A stretch of 64,000 nt of DNA from a virus, in IMG/VR virus record IMGVR_UViG_3300009183_000095, positions 1-64,000 of that record; one strand, given 5' to 3'. Below, piece after piece: positions 6,824 to 14,924 of the stretch. Every line of letters starts with the position of its first letter. Positions within the stretch are counted from its first letter, which is position 1. The notes under the pieces are model-generated. The model made no database searches, was not told the origin of the DNA, and saw nothing but the letters and a program-made list of their open reading frames with translations. Both the position numbers and the translations under genes were made by a program.

Positions 6824-8499
6824 TACTTGCCTTCATATTGCATCTCCACCATTTCACTGTGCAGTCTATCACCTGGACCAAATAGTCTTCTTCCTACTCG
6901 AGCATTATCTATCACGCGCTGGTTCTTGTATACCTCATATGGTTTATAACTTACTCCATCTGGAACAAATACTTTACCATATGCATCAAACCCTGGAGTG
7001 AAAGCCATAGCCTGTAGAACTACATTTTGCACCGCGATTTGCTGATCCATAGAAGCAACCTTGCCCATCTCATTAGCAAGATTCTTTCCTTTTTCTACTG
7101 CGTCTTTCTTTGCTGCTTCTGCTCTTCTTTCAGCAATTTCTTGTCTAGCTGATTTTTGAGGCGCTCCCTTTTCTCCAGCTCCAGCATTAGGTTGAGAGTT
7201 CGCTTGTTGATTTTGGTTTTGTGCTGGTGGTCCATCTTTTCTTTCCGCTTGTTGTGGCTGGGGTTGAGGTCCCCCTGACGATGATGATTGTTGTGGCTGT
7301 ACTAACTGAACTGGAGCAGCAGGAGCAGCAGAGGAGTTAGTAGTTGTAGTTGTAGGAGTAATAGTCTTATCAACATTACTATCTCCAGTCTTAGAAACAG
7401 AAGTAGATACTGTTCCATCGTTGCCAACCGATGCTGATACGGTAGGTGCAGTTTGTGCTATTACGCCAGCAGTAGCTACAGTAGAGGCTATGCCCTGCTT
7501 TTCAAATACCATCTTTCTAGCATATGCCTCACTATAATTAGGACAATCCCTTGCATACAATCCATCTAAACTACATTGCTGGGCTTTGTAAGCTGAGGCA
7601 TAGTTAGGACATCTAGAATTGTATAATCCATTTAATGAGCATTGTTGATTGAAGTATGCTGTCTCGTAGCCCAGGCATGTTGTACTGTATAGGGCGTTCT
7701 GGCTGCATTGCAGGGAAAGATATGCTGAGGCGTATCCCGGACAACTTGGATCCGATAATGTGTTTATCGTACACTGCTGGGTAAAAAAAGCAGCCGCGTA
7801 CCCCGGACACGTAGCACTAGATAATGGGTTAGATGAACATAACTGCGCCTGGTAAGCAGCAGCGTAACCAGAGCAGGATGGAGAATATAAAGGATTGGAG
7901 TTACATGGATCGGATGTATAGTTCATAGTAAGAGAAGGATTTCTTACTTGTGGACCATAATAGCCAGCCCAGAATCTATTATCCTTACCCGTAAACGATA
8001 TAGACATTGCATCTGTTGCTAAAAGACTATACTCATTAGTAAAATTTTGTGTACCAGTCTTTAACTCAAACCCATCAGTAGCTCCATTGTAATTGTATGT
8101 GTAGGACTCAAGTACACTCTTACCTCTAAGAAGATTTACAGTACCAGCCAATGTGCCTGATTGTTGACCTGAGTTATTAATTTGCCAAGAATAATTATAT
8201 CCCTGTATTTTAATACCAGAACCAGAAAGGTCAAGAGCATGTTGAATAGCAAATGCTTCAGCTCCTATAACCTGTGAAGCTGTACCAGGGGTGTATCCAA
8301 ATATCAATGTGTTTGTGTTTTCATTGAAAGCAGGACCGGAACCTCCTCCAGAGGTTCCTCCATTTTGACCAGCTACCGATCCTTTCCATGCTTGAACGGT
8401 AGGGTTTAATATGTTCTCTGAAGTTAGAGATTGAGAATGTGCTTTAGGTAACACACAAGCTAAAGCAACTATGACCAAAAACCAGCTAAGGAATTTCAT
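6823..8499 (-). CDS. Exported protein with six 22-residue cysteine repeats
   Basis: A 558-residue protein with a clear signal peptide (residues 1-22, cut after AHS). A beta-rich N-terminal domain to about 195 is followed by six tandem 22-residue repeats (199-330), each C-x9-C with the pattern C-P-x-Y-A-x-A-Y and QQ. A low-complexity Thr/Ser/Pro/Gln linker and a C-terminal helical domain complete it. Paired cysteines in an exported protein suggest disulphides in the periplasm or at the cell surface. Its role is unknown; the neighbouring gene also encodes an exported protein and both overlap by one base, so they may form a pair. Confidence 0.7.
   Translation of the reverse strand: MKFLSWFLVIVALACVLPKAHSQSLTSENILNPTVQAWKGSVAGQNGGTSGGGSGPAFNENTNTLIFGYTPGTASQVIGAEAFAIQHALDLSGSGIKIQGYNYSWQINNSGQQSGTLAGTVNLLRGKSVLESYTYNYNGATDGFELKTGTQNFTNEYSLLATDAMSISFTGKDNRFWAGYYGPQVRNPSLTMNYTSDPCNSNPLYSPSCSGYAAAYQAQLCSSNPLSSATCPGYAAAFFTQQCTINTLSDPSCPGYASAYLSLQCSQNALYSTTCLGYETAYFNQQCSLNGLYNSRCPNYASAYKAQQCSLDGLYARDCPNYSEAYARKMVFEKQGIASTVATAGVIAQTAPTVSASVGNDGTVSTSVSKTGDSNVDKTITPTTTTTNSSAAPAAPVQLVQPQQSSSSGGPQPQPQQAERKDGPPAQNQNQQANSQPNAGAGEKGAPQKSARQEIAERRAEAAKKDAVEKGKNLANEMGKVASMDQQIAVQNVVLQAMAFTPGFDAYGKVFVPDGVSYKPYEVYKNQRVIDNARVGRRLFGPGDRLHSEMVEMQYEGK
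7510..7905 (-). repeat. Six 66-base coding repeats (22-residue Cys units)
   Basis: Within the exported protein, six units of 22 residues follow without gap. Two cysteines at positions 1 and 11 and a tyrosine at 14 are kept in each unit, while most other positions and nearly all third codon bases have drifted. This means an old amplification under selection. Confidence 0.8.
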
Positions 8500-8978
8500 T
8501 AGTCTTTAGTGCTTTTAATTATCTGAGGTTTACGTAATGGATTTGCTTCCCATAGCTCCTTTGCCTCAGAACCTATCTTACCATCTATAGGGCAAGGTGT
8601 ACCAGCATTCATCATAGCAGTAAATACTCTTTCGTCTTGACAAAGAGTGGATACTGCTGCTACTTTCATTCCCATATCGTATAGGTTCTTAGACAACTTT
8701 AATCGCTCGCAATTCATATCACGAGTAGTTGATCCAAAAGACAATCCTAGGATTTGAGTTTGAACTGCTCCTGATGCGCCTACCGTGCATAGATCGTTAT
8801 TAATGCTCGTTATGGAAGGAGCAACTGCGGTAGGAGGTGGAGACTTAACTGTAGTAACGCTATTACTACTTGAATCTGTCGTGCTTCTCGAAGTCGAATC
8901 AGTGACAATAGGATCTGCTGCTATTGCCAATTGCGAAAACATACCAAAGATAGCCACAACGGCGATCTTTTTGTACAT
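8499..8978 (-). CDS. Exported protein, unknown function
   Basis: A 159-residue protein with a signal peptide (residues 1-20, cut after AIA). A Ser/Thr-rich stretch (about 24-60) leads to a compact C-terminal part with four cysteines (CTVG, NCERL, LCQDE, CPIDG) that could form two disulphides in the periplasm. It is translated just ahead of the cysteine-repeat protein, overlapping it by one base. No family recognised. Confidence 0.65.
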   Translation of the reverse strand: MYKKIAVVAIFGMFSQLAIAADPIVTDSTSRSTTDSSSNSVTTVKSPPPTAVAPSITSINNDLCTVGASGAVQTQILGLSFGSTTRDMNCERLKLSKNLYDMGMKVAAVSTLCQDERVFTAMMNAGTPCPIDGKIGSEAKELWEANPLRKPQIIKSTKD

Positions 8979-8991
8979 TTTTTATTTCCTT

Positions 8992-9222
8992 TTATCTATT
9001 AAGCCACATCATTACAAATTTATTTGCTTGTATCTCGTTATCAAAAAAGTGTAGCTTGGTTTGTTTATTTATTGCGTGGTGCATAATAACAAAAATGGAA
9101 TCCAAATTTGTCATTGAAGCTTTAATATACCAATCGCCTATTCTGACAGGCTCAACAGACGTCAACTCCAACCCATTAAAGTTAGATACTGACGTTACAA
9201 ATTGTTGTTTTTCTTGGGACAT
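8992..9222 (-). CDS. Small hypothetical protein with hidden start
   Basis: A 76-residue soluble protein (MSQEKQQFVTSVSNFNGLEL, ending KFVMMWLNR). No motif recognised. The ribosome binding site AGGAGG is strong but forms one arm of a GC-rich hairpin at 9226-9251, so initiation may be controlled by RNA folding. Confidence 0.65.
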   Translation of the reverse strand: MSQEKQQFVTSVSNFNGLELTSVEPVRIGDWYIKASMTNLDSIFVIMHHAINKQTKLHFFDNEIQANKFVMMWLNR

Positions 9223-9225
9223 AAA

Positions 9226-9251
9226 GCCTCCTCATCTTGTATTTAGGAGGC
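9226..9251 (-). promoter_or_regulatory. Hairpin that pairs with the ribosome binding site
   Basis: On the minus strand GCCTCCT, a 12-base loop and AGGAGGC form a perfect seven-pair stem. The 3' arm is the ribosome binding site of the gene starting at 9222, four bases before the ATG. No T-run follows, so a translational switch is more likely than a terminator. Confidence 0.55.
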
Positions 9252-9270
9252 TGAGTTGTTTGATATGGTA

Positions 9271-9720
9271 TTATATTCCAAATTCTTCAACGTATCGGTA
9301 ATAGAGGCCAGCCTCTCTTCCGAATGCTTCTATCTCCCAGGGCTCATCCCAATAACTAAGAGATTTATCGTTGTAAGTCTTGTCATGCCATCTTGTGGAG
9401 CGAGCACCACATATTCCATCTGACAACTCCCCTAGTGCAAATTGCTTTAGGTGAACCATCTCATGGGCAAGATTCTTTAGAAGATCTTCTTTTGTGGTTT
9501 TCTTGCAAAGCTGTATTCTAAACTCTTTAGTGGTTCTTGTCTTATCCATATACTCACAATAACCAGCTGCATCATCTTCAAGCTTATTCTTTAATTCTAT
9601 TTCAAGATCAACTACTCTAAGGTATTTTTTTGGCATCAATATGGTAGCATAGAACTCAGCAGCTATGGCGAGTTCATCTTTAAACTTCTTTGATCTATGA
9701 CCTTGAACGCTGACTAACAT
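9271..9720 (-). CDS. SprT-like zinc metalloprotease domain protein
   Basis: With the start chosen here the protein has 149 residues. The zinc motif HEMVH is at about 86-90, in a helix (LLKNLAHEMVHLKQFALGE), followed by a conserved SxRWHDKTY stretch and a Trp-Glu-x-Glu-Ala motif near the end, as in SprT-like phage proteins. The ATG at 9720 has AAAGGGA seven bases upstream; in-frame ATGs at 9768 and 9852 would lengthen it, but the longer N-terminus runs into a small gene in another frame. The substrate is unknown. Confidence 0.7.
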   Translation of the reverse strand: MLVSVQGHRSKKFKDELAIAAEFYATILMPKKYLRVVDLEIELKNKLEDDAAGYCEYMDKTRTTKEFRIQLCKKTTKEDLLKNLAHEMVHLKQFALGELSDGICGARSTRWHDKTYNDKSLSYWDEPWEIEAFGREAGLYYRYVEEFGI

Positions 9721-9772
9721 CTCGGTTCCCTTTAGATATCGGTAGTTGAAGGTCCTAGTAAAGTCCATTTCT

Positions 9773-9916
9773 CTAGGAGTCTTCCTTTTCTTCCAGGAGT
9801 CTCCAGAAAGTTGCTGGCCCTTCGTAGAGTGCAAGAAAAAAGTATATCGCATGAATTATTGTGTGTATAATTAAAAACGGGATAATCCAAATAGCATAAT
9901 CAATAGCGCGTCTCAT
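9773..9916 (-). CDS. Small membrane protein, 47 residues
   Basis: A short frame beginning MRRAIDYAIWIIPFLIIHTI has one clear membrane segment (about residues 7-32) and a charged tail. Its ATG overlaps the stop of the helicase gene as ATGA, so it is probably translated by coupling. It is too short for usual gene tables but fills a gap in a tightly packed operon. Confidence 0.6.
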   Translation of the reverse strand: MRRAIDYAIWIIPFLIIHTIIHAIYFFLALYEGPATFWRLLEEKEDS

Positions 9917-11301
9917 TGAAAGTCCTTAAAAACACTTTTATCAATTCGCCTCTCATTATTTATTCTTTCCCCGGCTTGAGAGGTATCAAAGACCGGCCTA
10001 TCATCACTGATATTCTGCTGGGCTAGCTGTTCTACATTGAATAATTTCATTCTAGATTTATCTACCCCTATAACGAACTTTCTATGAAATGATGGATCAG
10101 CATAACGGTTCTTTAACTGTTTAACCATGAATTGCCCTAGATCCTCCAATTCTTCTGAGGATATTAGCGCAAACATTAGGTCAGCTGTGGCAGGGAGTCC
10201 AAACGATTCTGAAGTATCTTCTAGTCCTACATCGGTATTGGAGTAACCCGAGCGAGTAGTCTGAGTAGCAGAAACAATAGGAACTTTAAATTCTACCGCC
10301 AATCCTCTTAACTCTTCAGCAATAGCCTTAATATAACTATAGGAATTAACGCTATTACCAAACTTCAGTCTAGAGCTTACACAGATATTAAGATAGTCGA
10401 TATAGATGATATCAGGTTTAAAATTCCGTTTTAGCTTTAGTTCATTGAGTAGATGCCTGAAGTTAGCAGAACCAGCTGAAGCAGTGGGATACTCTTTAAT
10501 AATGAGTTTACCAGTAGTTTTCTCTTTGACTCTATCTACCTTTCTCTCATATGCATCTTTAGGAAGCATCGATAGCATATCGATAGTCTCATTTAGAAGA
10601 TTGGCATCGATACGCTCAGCAATCTTCTCCTCTGACATCTCTAACGTAATGTATAGTACATTATATCCGGATGAGAGATTAGATGCAGCACAATGACACA
10701 TGAAGAGAGACTTGCCAACCCCAGTACCAGCAAGAGCAATATTAAGGGTCTTAATTGGTAAACCACCCTTTGTAATTTTATTGAAATATTCGAGATCAAA
10801 CTCAACACGTTTTACCTTTGTATGATATGAATCGTACCGCTCTTCAAAGTCATCTAGATAATCATGACCTATGCTTGTATCAAACGATACTCCTAGAGCT
10901 TCCGAAAGTATTTGTGGAATGCTTCCCTTGGACAGCTTCCCACTCTTATCATCTAGTATGTGAATACTTTCAGTGATAGCGTTAATGACTGCTTTATCTT
11001 GACAGAACTTCTCAGTACTATCTACTAGCCATTCTATATCATTATTCTCTTCTTTTAATTCACTTACTAGATTTTTTATTTCATGCACGTCTTCATCAGA
11101 CATACCTGTAATACTATCTGCCTCTATCCTTAACGCTGTAGGAGAAGGAGGCTTATTATATTTTTCTACGTACTCATTAACTAACTTAAACGTAGCTTTA
11201 GTTATTCTATCTCCAAAATACCCTTCCTTAAGAAAGGGGAGGACTTTCCTCAGATATTCCTCGTTGAATAGGAGATTGTTCAGAATCATCTTCTCTACCA
11301 T
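9913..11301 (-). CDS. 41: Replicative DNA helicase gp41 (DnaB type)
   Basis: A 462-residue hexameric helicase that unwinds the lagging strand and works with primase. The N-terminal domain (MVEKMILNNLLFNEEY) is the T4 gp41 type. The RecA-like domain has Walker A GTGVGKS near 191-198 and Walker B IIYIDYLNI near 298-306. The ATG at 11301 follows a GTG codon; GGAAAG lies a suitable distance upstream. The gene overlaps the preceding one by about 74 bases. gp41 lies in the same operon as UvsX, which fits recombination-coupled replication. Confidence 0.92.
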   Translation of the reverse strand: MVEKMILNNLLFNEEYLRKVLPFLKEGYFGDRITKATFKLVNEYVEKYNKPPSPTALRIEADSITGMSDEDVHEIKNLVSELKEENNDIEWLVDSTEKFCQDKAVINAITESIHILDDKSGKLSKGSIPQILSEALGVSFDTSIGHDYLDDFEERYDSYHTKVKRVEFDLEYFNKITKGGLPIKTLNIALAGTGVGKSLFMCHCAASNLSSGYNVLYITLEMSEEKIAERIDANLLNETIDMLSMLPKDAYERKVDRVKEKTTGKLIIKEYPTASAGSANFRHLLNELKLKRNFKPDIIYIDYLNICVSSRLKFGNSVNSYSYIKAIAEELRGLAVEFKVPIVSATQTTRSGYSNTDVGLEDTSESFGLPATADLMFALISSEELEDLGQFMVKQLKNRYADPSFHRKFVIGVDKSRMKLFNVEQLAQQNISDDRPVFDTSQAGERINNERRIDKSVFKDFQ

Positions 11302-11479
11302 CACTTTGTCTTTCCTTCCACGAATGATTAACTAATATTATAGTCTTATCATCATTAATTATCCATTCAAGTTTATCGTCAGGTAACCAATCAGATAAGC
11401 TTCCTTCGGGGAATACAATATATTGTTCTCCGTTTGCATCTTCTTCTACTGTTGCAGTGAATATGTTATTTGATTTCAA
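11228..11479 (-). CDS. Small conserved protein between UvsX and gp41
   Basis: An 83-residue acidic protein. Its first 60 residues (NIFTATVEEDANGEQYIVFP, then DWLPDDKLEWI) resemble AbrB/SpoVT-like swapped-hairpin proteins found in related phages. The last 25 residues are encoded in the overlap with the helicase start and look unconstrained. Function unknown. Confidence 0.6.
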   Translation of the reverse strand: MKSNNIFTATVEEDANGEQYIVFPEGSLSDWLPDDKLEWIINDDKTIILVNHSWKERQSDGREDDSEQSPIQRGISEESPPLS

Positions 11480-11801
11480 GTTGCTTTGCTTTCTCTAATT
11501 CAGAATCTGGAACATGAAACAATAGATCTGGATACATTTCTTTTGTCTTTTTTTCTAACTCTTTAAAATTAGGAGCTTGACAATAAAATTTACCCTCTTT
11601 AGAATACATGCAAAGAGTATCATCTCTAATCTCAATAGTTGCTCGAATGATTCCGGCCTCTGTCATTGCTCTGTTAACTATCTGATCACATTCTTCATCA
11701 GATAGATCTTTCACATTTTTAGCTTTAAATTGAATGTAAGCTTCCCATACTATCCAGAATAGAAAAATGCCAAGCAACATCCCGTAACTAAAATCATTCA
11801 T
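11466..11801 (-). CDS. Membrane-anchored hypothetical protein
   Basis: A 111-residue protein with an N-terminal membrane segment (about residues 7-23, MLLGIFLFWIVWEAYI) and a soluble acidic C-terminal domain. Overlaps both neighbours by a few bases. No family recognised. Confidence 0.6.
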   Translation of the reverse strand: MNDFSYGMLLGIFLFWIVWEAYIQFKAKNVKDLSDEECDQIVNRAMTEAGIIRATIEIRDDTLCMYSKEGKFYCQAPNFKELEKKTKEMYPDLLFHVPDSELEKAKQLEIK

Positions 11802-12075
11802 TCTTTAAGTCTTTTTCTAAAGTTACAAACACTTCTATTTTCTTTTCAGAGGGCCAGGAAGAGCAATAGTCGTTATCCACATCACATATTTGAATAACTT
11901 CCTCTTTAGAAACTACTCGATGAGTAACAATTTGTTCACCAATATGCTTTTGACTGAACTCTTTTGCCTCATTCATTGTAACTGTATCTAACGCGTACTC
12001 TGGATGATTATCTGGAGCCTCAACCACATAACGCATATGAAAAGAAGATACACATTCTACCATCACTAAAGCCAT
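11794..12075 (-). CDS. Small hypothetical protein
   Basis: A 93-residue soluble protein beginning MALVMVECVSSFHMRYVVEA, with a repeated beta-strand look and no known motif. GGAGTATATT precedes the ATG. It sits in the UvsX to gp41 operon and overlaps the next gene by eight bases. Confidence 0.6.
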   Translation of the reverse strand: MALVMVECVSSFHMRYVVEAPDNHPEYALDTVTMNEAKEFSQKHIGEQIVTHRVVSKEEVIQICDVDNDYCSSWPSEKKIEVFVTLEKDLKNE

Positions 12076-12084
12076 AATATACTC

Positions 12085-12288
12085 CTAGATTTTTTTATTA
12101 CAATTAAAACTATCAGTTCCCACTCTGAATGCATTAGCGTACTTACAGTTTAAAGATATTTCAACTGAAGACATATGTGCTCCTAGATTATATCCTAAAA
12201 AGAATATTATAGCAATGAGTAATCCTGTCGGAGATACTTTTCGAAAGAAGGCCTTAACCCTCTTTGCCTCTCCGGGTAGAAAGATCAT
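12085..12288 (-). CDS. Small membrane protein
   Basis: A 67-residue protein with a basic N-terminus, one membrane segment (about residues 22-38, [16 protein letters not shown]) and a short C-terminus with two cysteines. The ATG overlaps the UvsX stop as ATGA, which suggests coupled translation. Confidence 0.6.
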   Translation of the reverse strand: MIFLPGEAKRVKAFFRKVSPTGLLIAIIFFLGYNLGAHMSSVEISLNCKYANAFRVGTDSFNCNKKI

Positions 12289-13340
12289 ACCTCTTCCGTT
12301 TCTTCCTCAACAGCAGGAACAAAACCAGTACCATAACTAAATTCTTTCTTTGCAGCTTCCTCTAGTTTTTGTAGTACCTCAGGGGTATAATACTTCTCAG
12401 GCTCCTCATTAATATTCTTACCAAAGACCTTTGATCCATCAGGAAGTTCGTATCGAGTAGATACCTTCTTAAAGATCCCATACTTCTCAGCCAAGTCTAA
12501 TAATCCGAAGTATTTGTCGAGACCTTTGGAGTAAGTAAGTAGCACTTCTGCTTGGGCGTGCTCCTTGGATAACCTAGACTTATACATTCTGACTTTGATG
12601 ACGTTTCCAACCACTTCTGTTCCATCTTTTTCTTTTCTTTTGGTGAGCATAGCAATAGTGCTAGCTGCGTATTTGAGTCCTGTTCCACCACCGAGCTCCT
12701 TCATAGGTACATAAGAACCGACCAAATCATATACGTGATTGGTCACCAACATCGGCACCTTAACCTTAGCCAGCTTCAGAGTAAGAACTCTAAAGGCAGC
12801 TTTAATGACCTGTGCCTTAGTCATATCTCTTGTATCCTTACCTTCTAAAGAATCTTCCATCTCTTTAGAGGTAGATAGTAAACCTAGACTATCCAGAACA
12901 AACATCATGGGAGGACGTTTATCTTCTGGTTGTTTATCGTATGCATCAATCATCTTGAGTGCATGAGTTTTAAATTTCTGAATGGTATCGGGTTCAGCAA
13001 TAATAACTCTGGAGGTATCAATACCTCTTTCCTCCATCATTGCTTTAGTAACAGAAGCTTCAGTATCATAATATACTACTCCGGCGTTTTTATTTTGCTC
13101 AAGGAAGGATCTGACGACCCCAAGAACGAAGTAAGTCTTACCAGTAGCGGACTCTCCTGCAAAAGCAGTAACTTTATTATCAGGTACGCCACCAAAGATG
13201 CTACCTGAGAGAACAGCATTGAGAATATAGCAACCAGTATCAATAAAGCCCCCAAACTCAGCACTACCGTTGCCGTCAATGGCCATAGAAGTATCTTCAT
13301 CCTTTAATTCCTCAACTAAGTTTCTAAAAAAATTACTCAT
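12285..13340 (-). CDS. uvsX: RecA-like recombinase UvsX
   Basis: A 351-residue strand-exchange protein. Walker A GESATGKT is at residues 62-69, Walker B ([11 protein letters not shown]) near 144-154, and a DNA-binding loop region with [14 protein letters not shown] near 217-230. It coats single-stranded DNA with help from UvsY and starts recombination-dependent replication. Length is close to T4 UvsX (391) and other phage homologues. Its ATG overlaps the stop of a 58-codon gene. Confidence 0.93.
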   Translation of the reverse strand: MSNFFRNLVEELKDEDTSMAIDGNGSAEFGGFIDTGCYILNAVLSGSIFGGVPDNKVTAFAGESATGKTYFVLGVVRSFLEQNKNAGVVYYDTEASVTKAMMEERGIDTSRVIIAEPDTIQKFKTHALKMIDAYDKQPEDKRPPMMFVLDSLGLLSTSKEMEDSLEGKDTRDMTKAQVIKAAFRVLTLKLAKVKVPMLVTNHVYDLVGSYVPMKELGGGTGLKYAASTIAMLTKRKEKDGTEVVGNVIKVRMYKSRLSKEHAQAEVLLTYSKGLDKYFGLLDLAEKYGIFKKVSTRYELPDGSKVFGKNINEEPEKYYTPEVLQKLEEAAKKEFSYGTGFVPAVEEETEEV

Positions 13341-13513
13341 TGTATGCCCATTTCTATTTGTCGTTTATAAAGTTTGTCTAGCTCTTCCATTGCTAGTAGT
13401 ATACCTATTGGAAGACTCATTTCTTTCTCAGCATCTCTTACTGCATTTGCAAGTGATCGTGATAGTCTTATTTCTTCAAAGGTTGTCAGTTTGTGGACTT
13501 CGAAGTTTTCCAT
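13337..13513 (-). CDS. Small hypothetical protein coupled to UvsX, 58 residues
   Basis: A 58-residue frame ([20 protein letters not shown], ending with [13 protein letters not shown]) with helical, charged character. AAGGAG lies seven bases before its ATG and its stop overlaps the UvsX start as ATGA. These two facts make it a real gene. It overlaps the preceding gene by 38 bases. Function unknown. Confidence 0.7.
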   Translation of the reverse strand: MENFEVHKLTTFEEIRLSRSLANAVRDAEKEMSLPIGILLAMEELDKLYKRQIEMGIQ

Positions 13514-13706
13514 TATACGGCTCCTTATCTAATATATCAGGACTATTTTTTGCAAGCCTATCCAAATCGTAAGTACTTGGGTAATGTCTCAAGCACCCTC
13601 TCGCCTTTTCCTTAACCTCTTTTGGCACTCTAGGAGTACGAATAAGCTCAATTAAAAATTTTTCAGTAAATGCTAATGCACGATATCTTTCATCTGGTAA
13701 TGTCAT
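13476..13706 (-). CDS. BPSL0761-like small protein
   Basis: A 76-residue protein with the pattern MTLPDERYRALAFTEKFL, RTPRVPKEVKEKARGCLRHY and PSTYDLDRLA. This matches what I know of the BPSL0761 family, small proteins of unknown function mostly in beta- and gammaproteobacteria. In a phage it is probably host-derived or shared. Only the last 10 residues, in the overlap with the next gene, lack family resemblance. Confidence 0.65.
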   Translation of the reverse strand: MTLPDERYRALAFTEKFLIELIRTPRVPKEVKEKARGCLRHYPSTYDLDRLAKNSPDILDKEPYNGKLRSPQTDNL

Positions 13707-14629
13707 TAAAAGGTACCTCCATCATTTCCATTATCAAATATCTTAATTTTATCTTTATCAATCTCTATTTTACCGGCTTTTCGTTTTTCGTTCAACTCAT
13801 GAGTTCTCTTCAGCCACAAAGGTACTCGTGACTTCTTTTCTTCCTCTTCTTGAACTGCTTTAACCATAACATCAGCTATAGGGTCAGGTTTTCGTAACTG
13901 ACTATTAGCGGCAATTAGTAATGCTAATGCTAAAGGATCAAATACAGCCACGATAAGAATAATAACCCATCTAACAGCTTGATCTATGACAGAATCTGCT
14001 GAGTCACCATAGATGAGTTCAGCAATGTATTTAATAGGTCCAACTTCAGAAGCAATTTTTCTTAATTCTGCTGCTATGGGAGCCTTCTCTTCATTTAGTC
14101 TTGTAACTCGTGCTTGTCCTTGGGATATTTCAGCCATGAAGCTAGAACGTTCCTTCTGCTGGCTCCTTCGTATCTGAAAAGCTCTTTCTGTTCCTTTATC
14201 ATCCGACGTTCTAGCGATCGTCTGGTCGACTTGTTGATCAAGTTGTTGGAGGGCTCTTCTTGCTGCGTCAATGGTTTCTTTTTCATATTTTATCTTCTCG
14301 TCTATTAATGCAATCTTACTAGCAACATCCCCTGTAGGAACTGCCTGATCTAAATGTGCTTTAGACAAGTAACCAAACGTACCCATAGAAGTTATAAGCA
14401 TAAGAATACATACAGCAATTATTAAATAATACTTTATAGTTGCGGGAGCATTATGCCAATTTCTATACACCCAAGACACAGCAACAATCTTAGACAGACC
14501 AAGCGAGCCTCCCATAATAACTATCGACCAATATGCCGATGGAAAGATCGTAGTCAGTCCTACAATGGAGAAGTACTCAGCTACTCCGGATAGTAATAAT
14601 GCTGTGAATAAGGTTATATGGTTAATCAT
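13706..14629 (-). CDS. Multi-pass membrane protein with coiled coil
   Basis: A 307-residue protein. Three membrane segments lie in the first 105 residues, a long coiled coil from about 110 to 200, then one or two more membrane segments around 215-245, and a charged tail (VPLWLKRTHELNEKRK). The same layout is known from T4-like phages of aquatic bacteria as a conserved protein near DNA polymerase. Function unknown; anchoring replication to the membrane is only a guess. Confidence 0.65.
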   Translation of the reverse strand: MINHITLFTALLLSGVAEYFSIVGLTTIFPSAYWSIVIMGGSLGLSKIVAVSWVYRNWHNAPATIKYYLIIAVCILMLITSMGTFGYLSKAHLDQAVPTGDVASKIALIDEKIKYEKETIDAARRALQQLDQQVDQTIARTSDDKGTERAFQIRRSQQKERSSFMAEISQGQARVTRLNEEKAPIAAELRKIASEVGPIKYIAELIYGDSADSVIDQAVRWVIILIVAVFDPLALALLIAANSQLRKPDPIADVMVKAVQEEEEKKSRVPLWLKRTHELNEKRKAGKIEIDKDKIKIFDNGNDGGTF

Positions 14630-14924
14630 TTACTATATTTTTCACCCTTAATATAAATGCGTTTACCTTGGTTGTTCTATCAGGCCAATAAATGTATTCT
14701 TTATTATCGTCTTTAGCTAGATTTAAAAGCAACGGCATAATTGTCTTATACAACTGTTCTAGTTTACCTTTATATGTTTCTTCAATAGCTTCTAGTTCTT
14801 TGGACTGGTTATTTACTTGCTGTTGAAGCATATTTTCACGTTCCTTCAACTCCTCCTCACTTACGGCTGAGAAGCCAAAGTCATTTTCATAATCATCTAA
14901 TGATAGGTTTAGTTTGCTCTTCAT
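14622..14924 (-). CDS. Conserved small protein after DNA polymerase
   Basis: A 100-residue protein starting MKSKLNLSLDDYENDFGFSA, with a coiled coil in the middle and a C-terminal part YIYWPDRTTKVNAFI. The ATG at 14924 overlaps the polymerase stop as ATGA; an in-frame ATG 42 bases up lies inside the polymerase gene. It recalls T4-like proteins that follow gp43. Its function is unknown. Confidence 0.65.
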   Translation of the reverse strand: MKSKLNLSLDDYENDFGFSAVSEEELKERENMLQQQVNNQSKELEAIEETYKGKLEQLYKTIMPLLLNLAKDDNKEYIYWPDRTTKVNAFILRVKNIVND

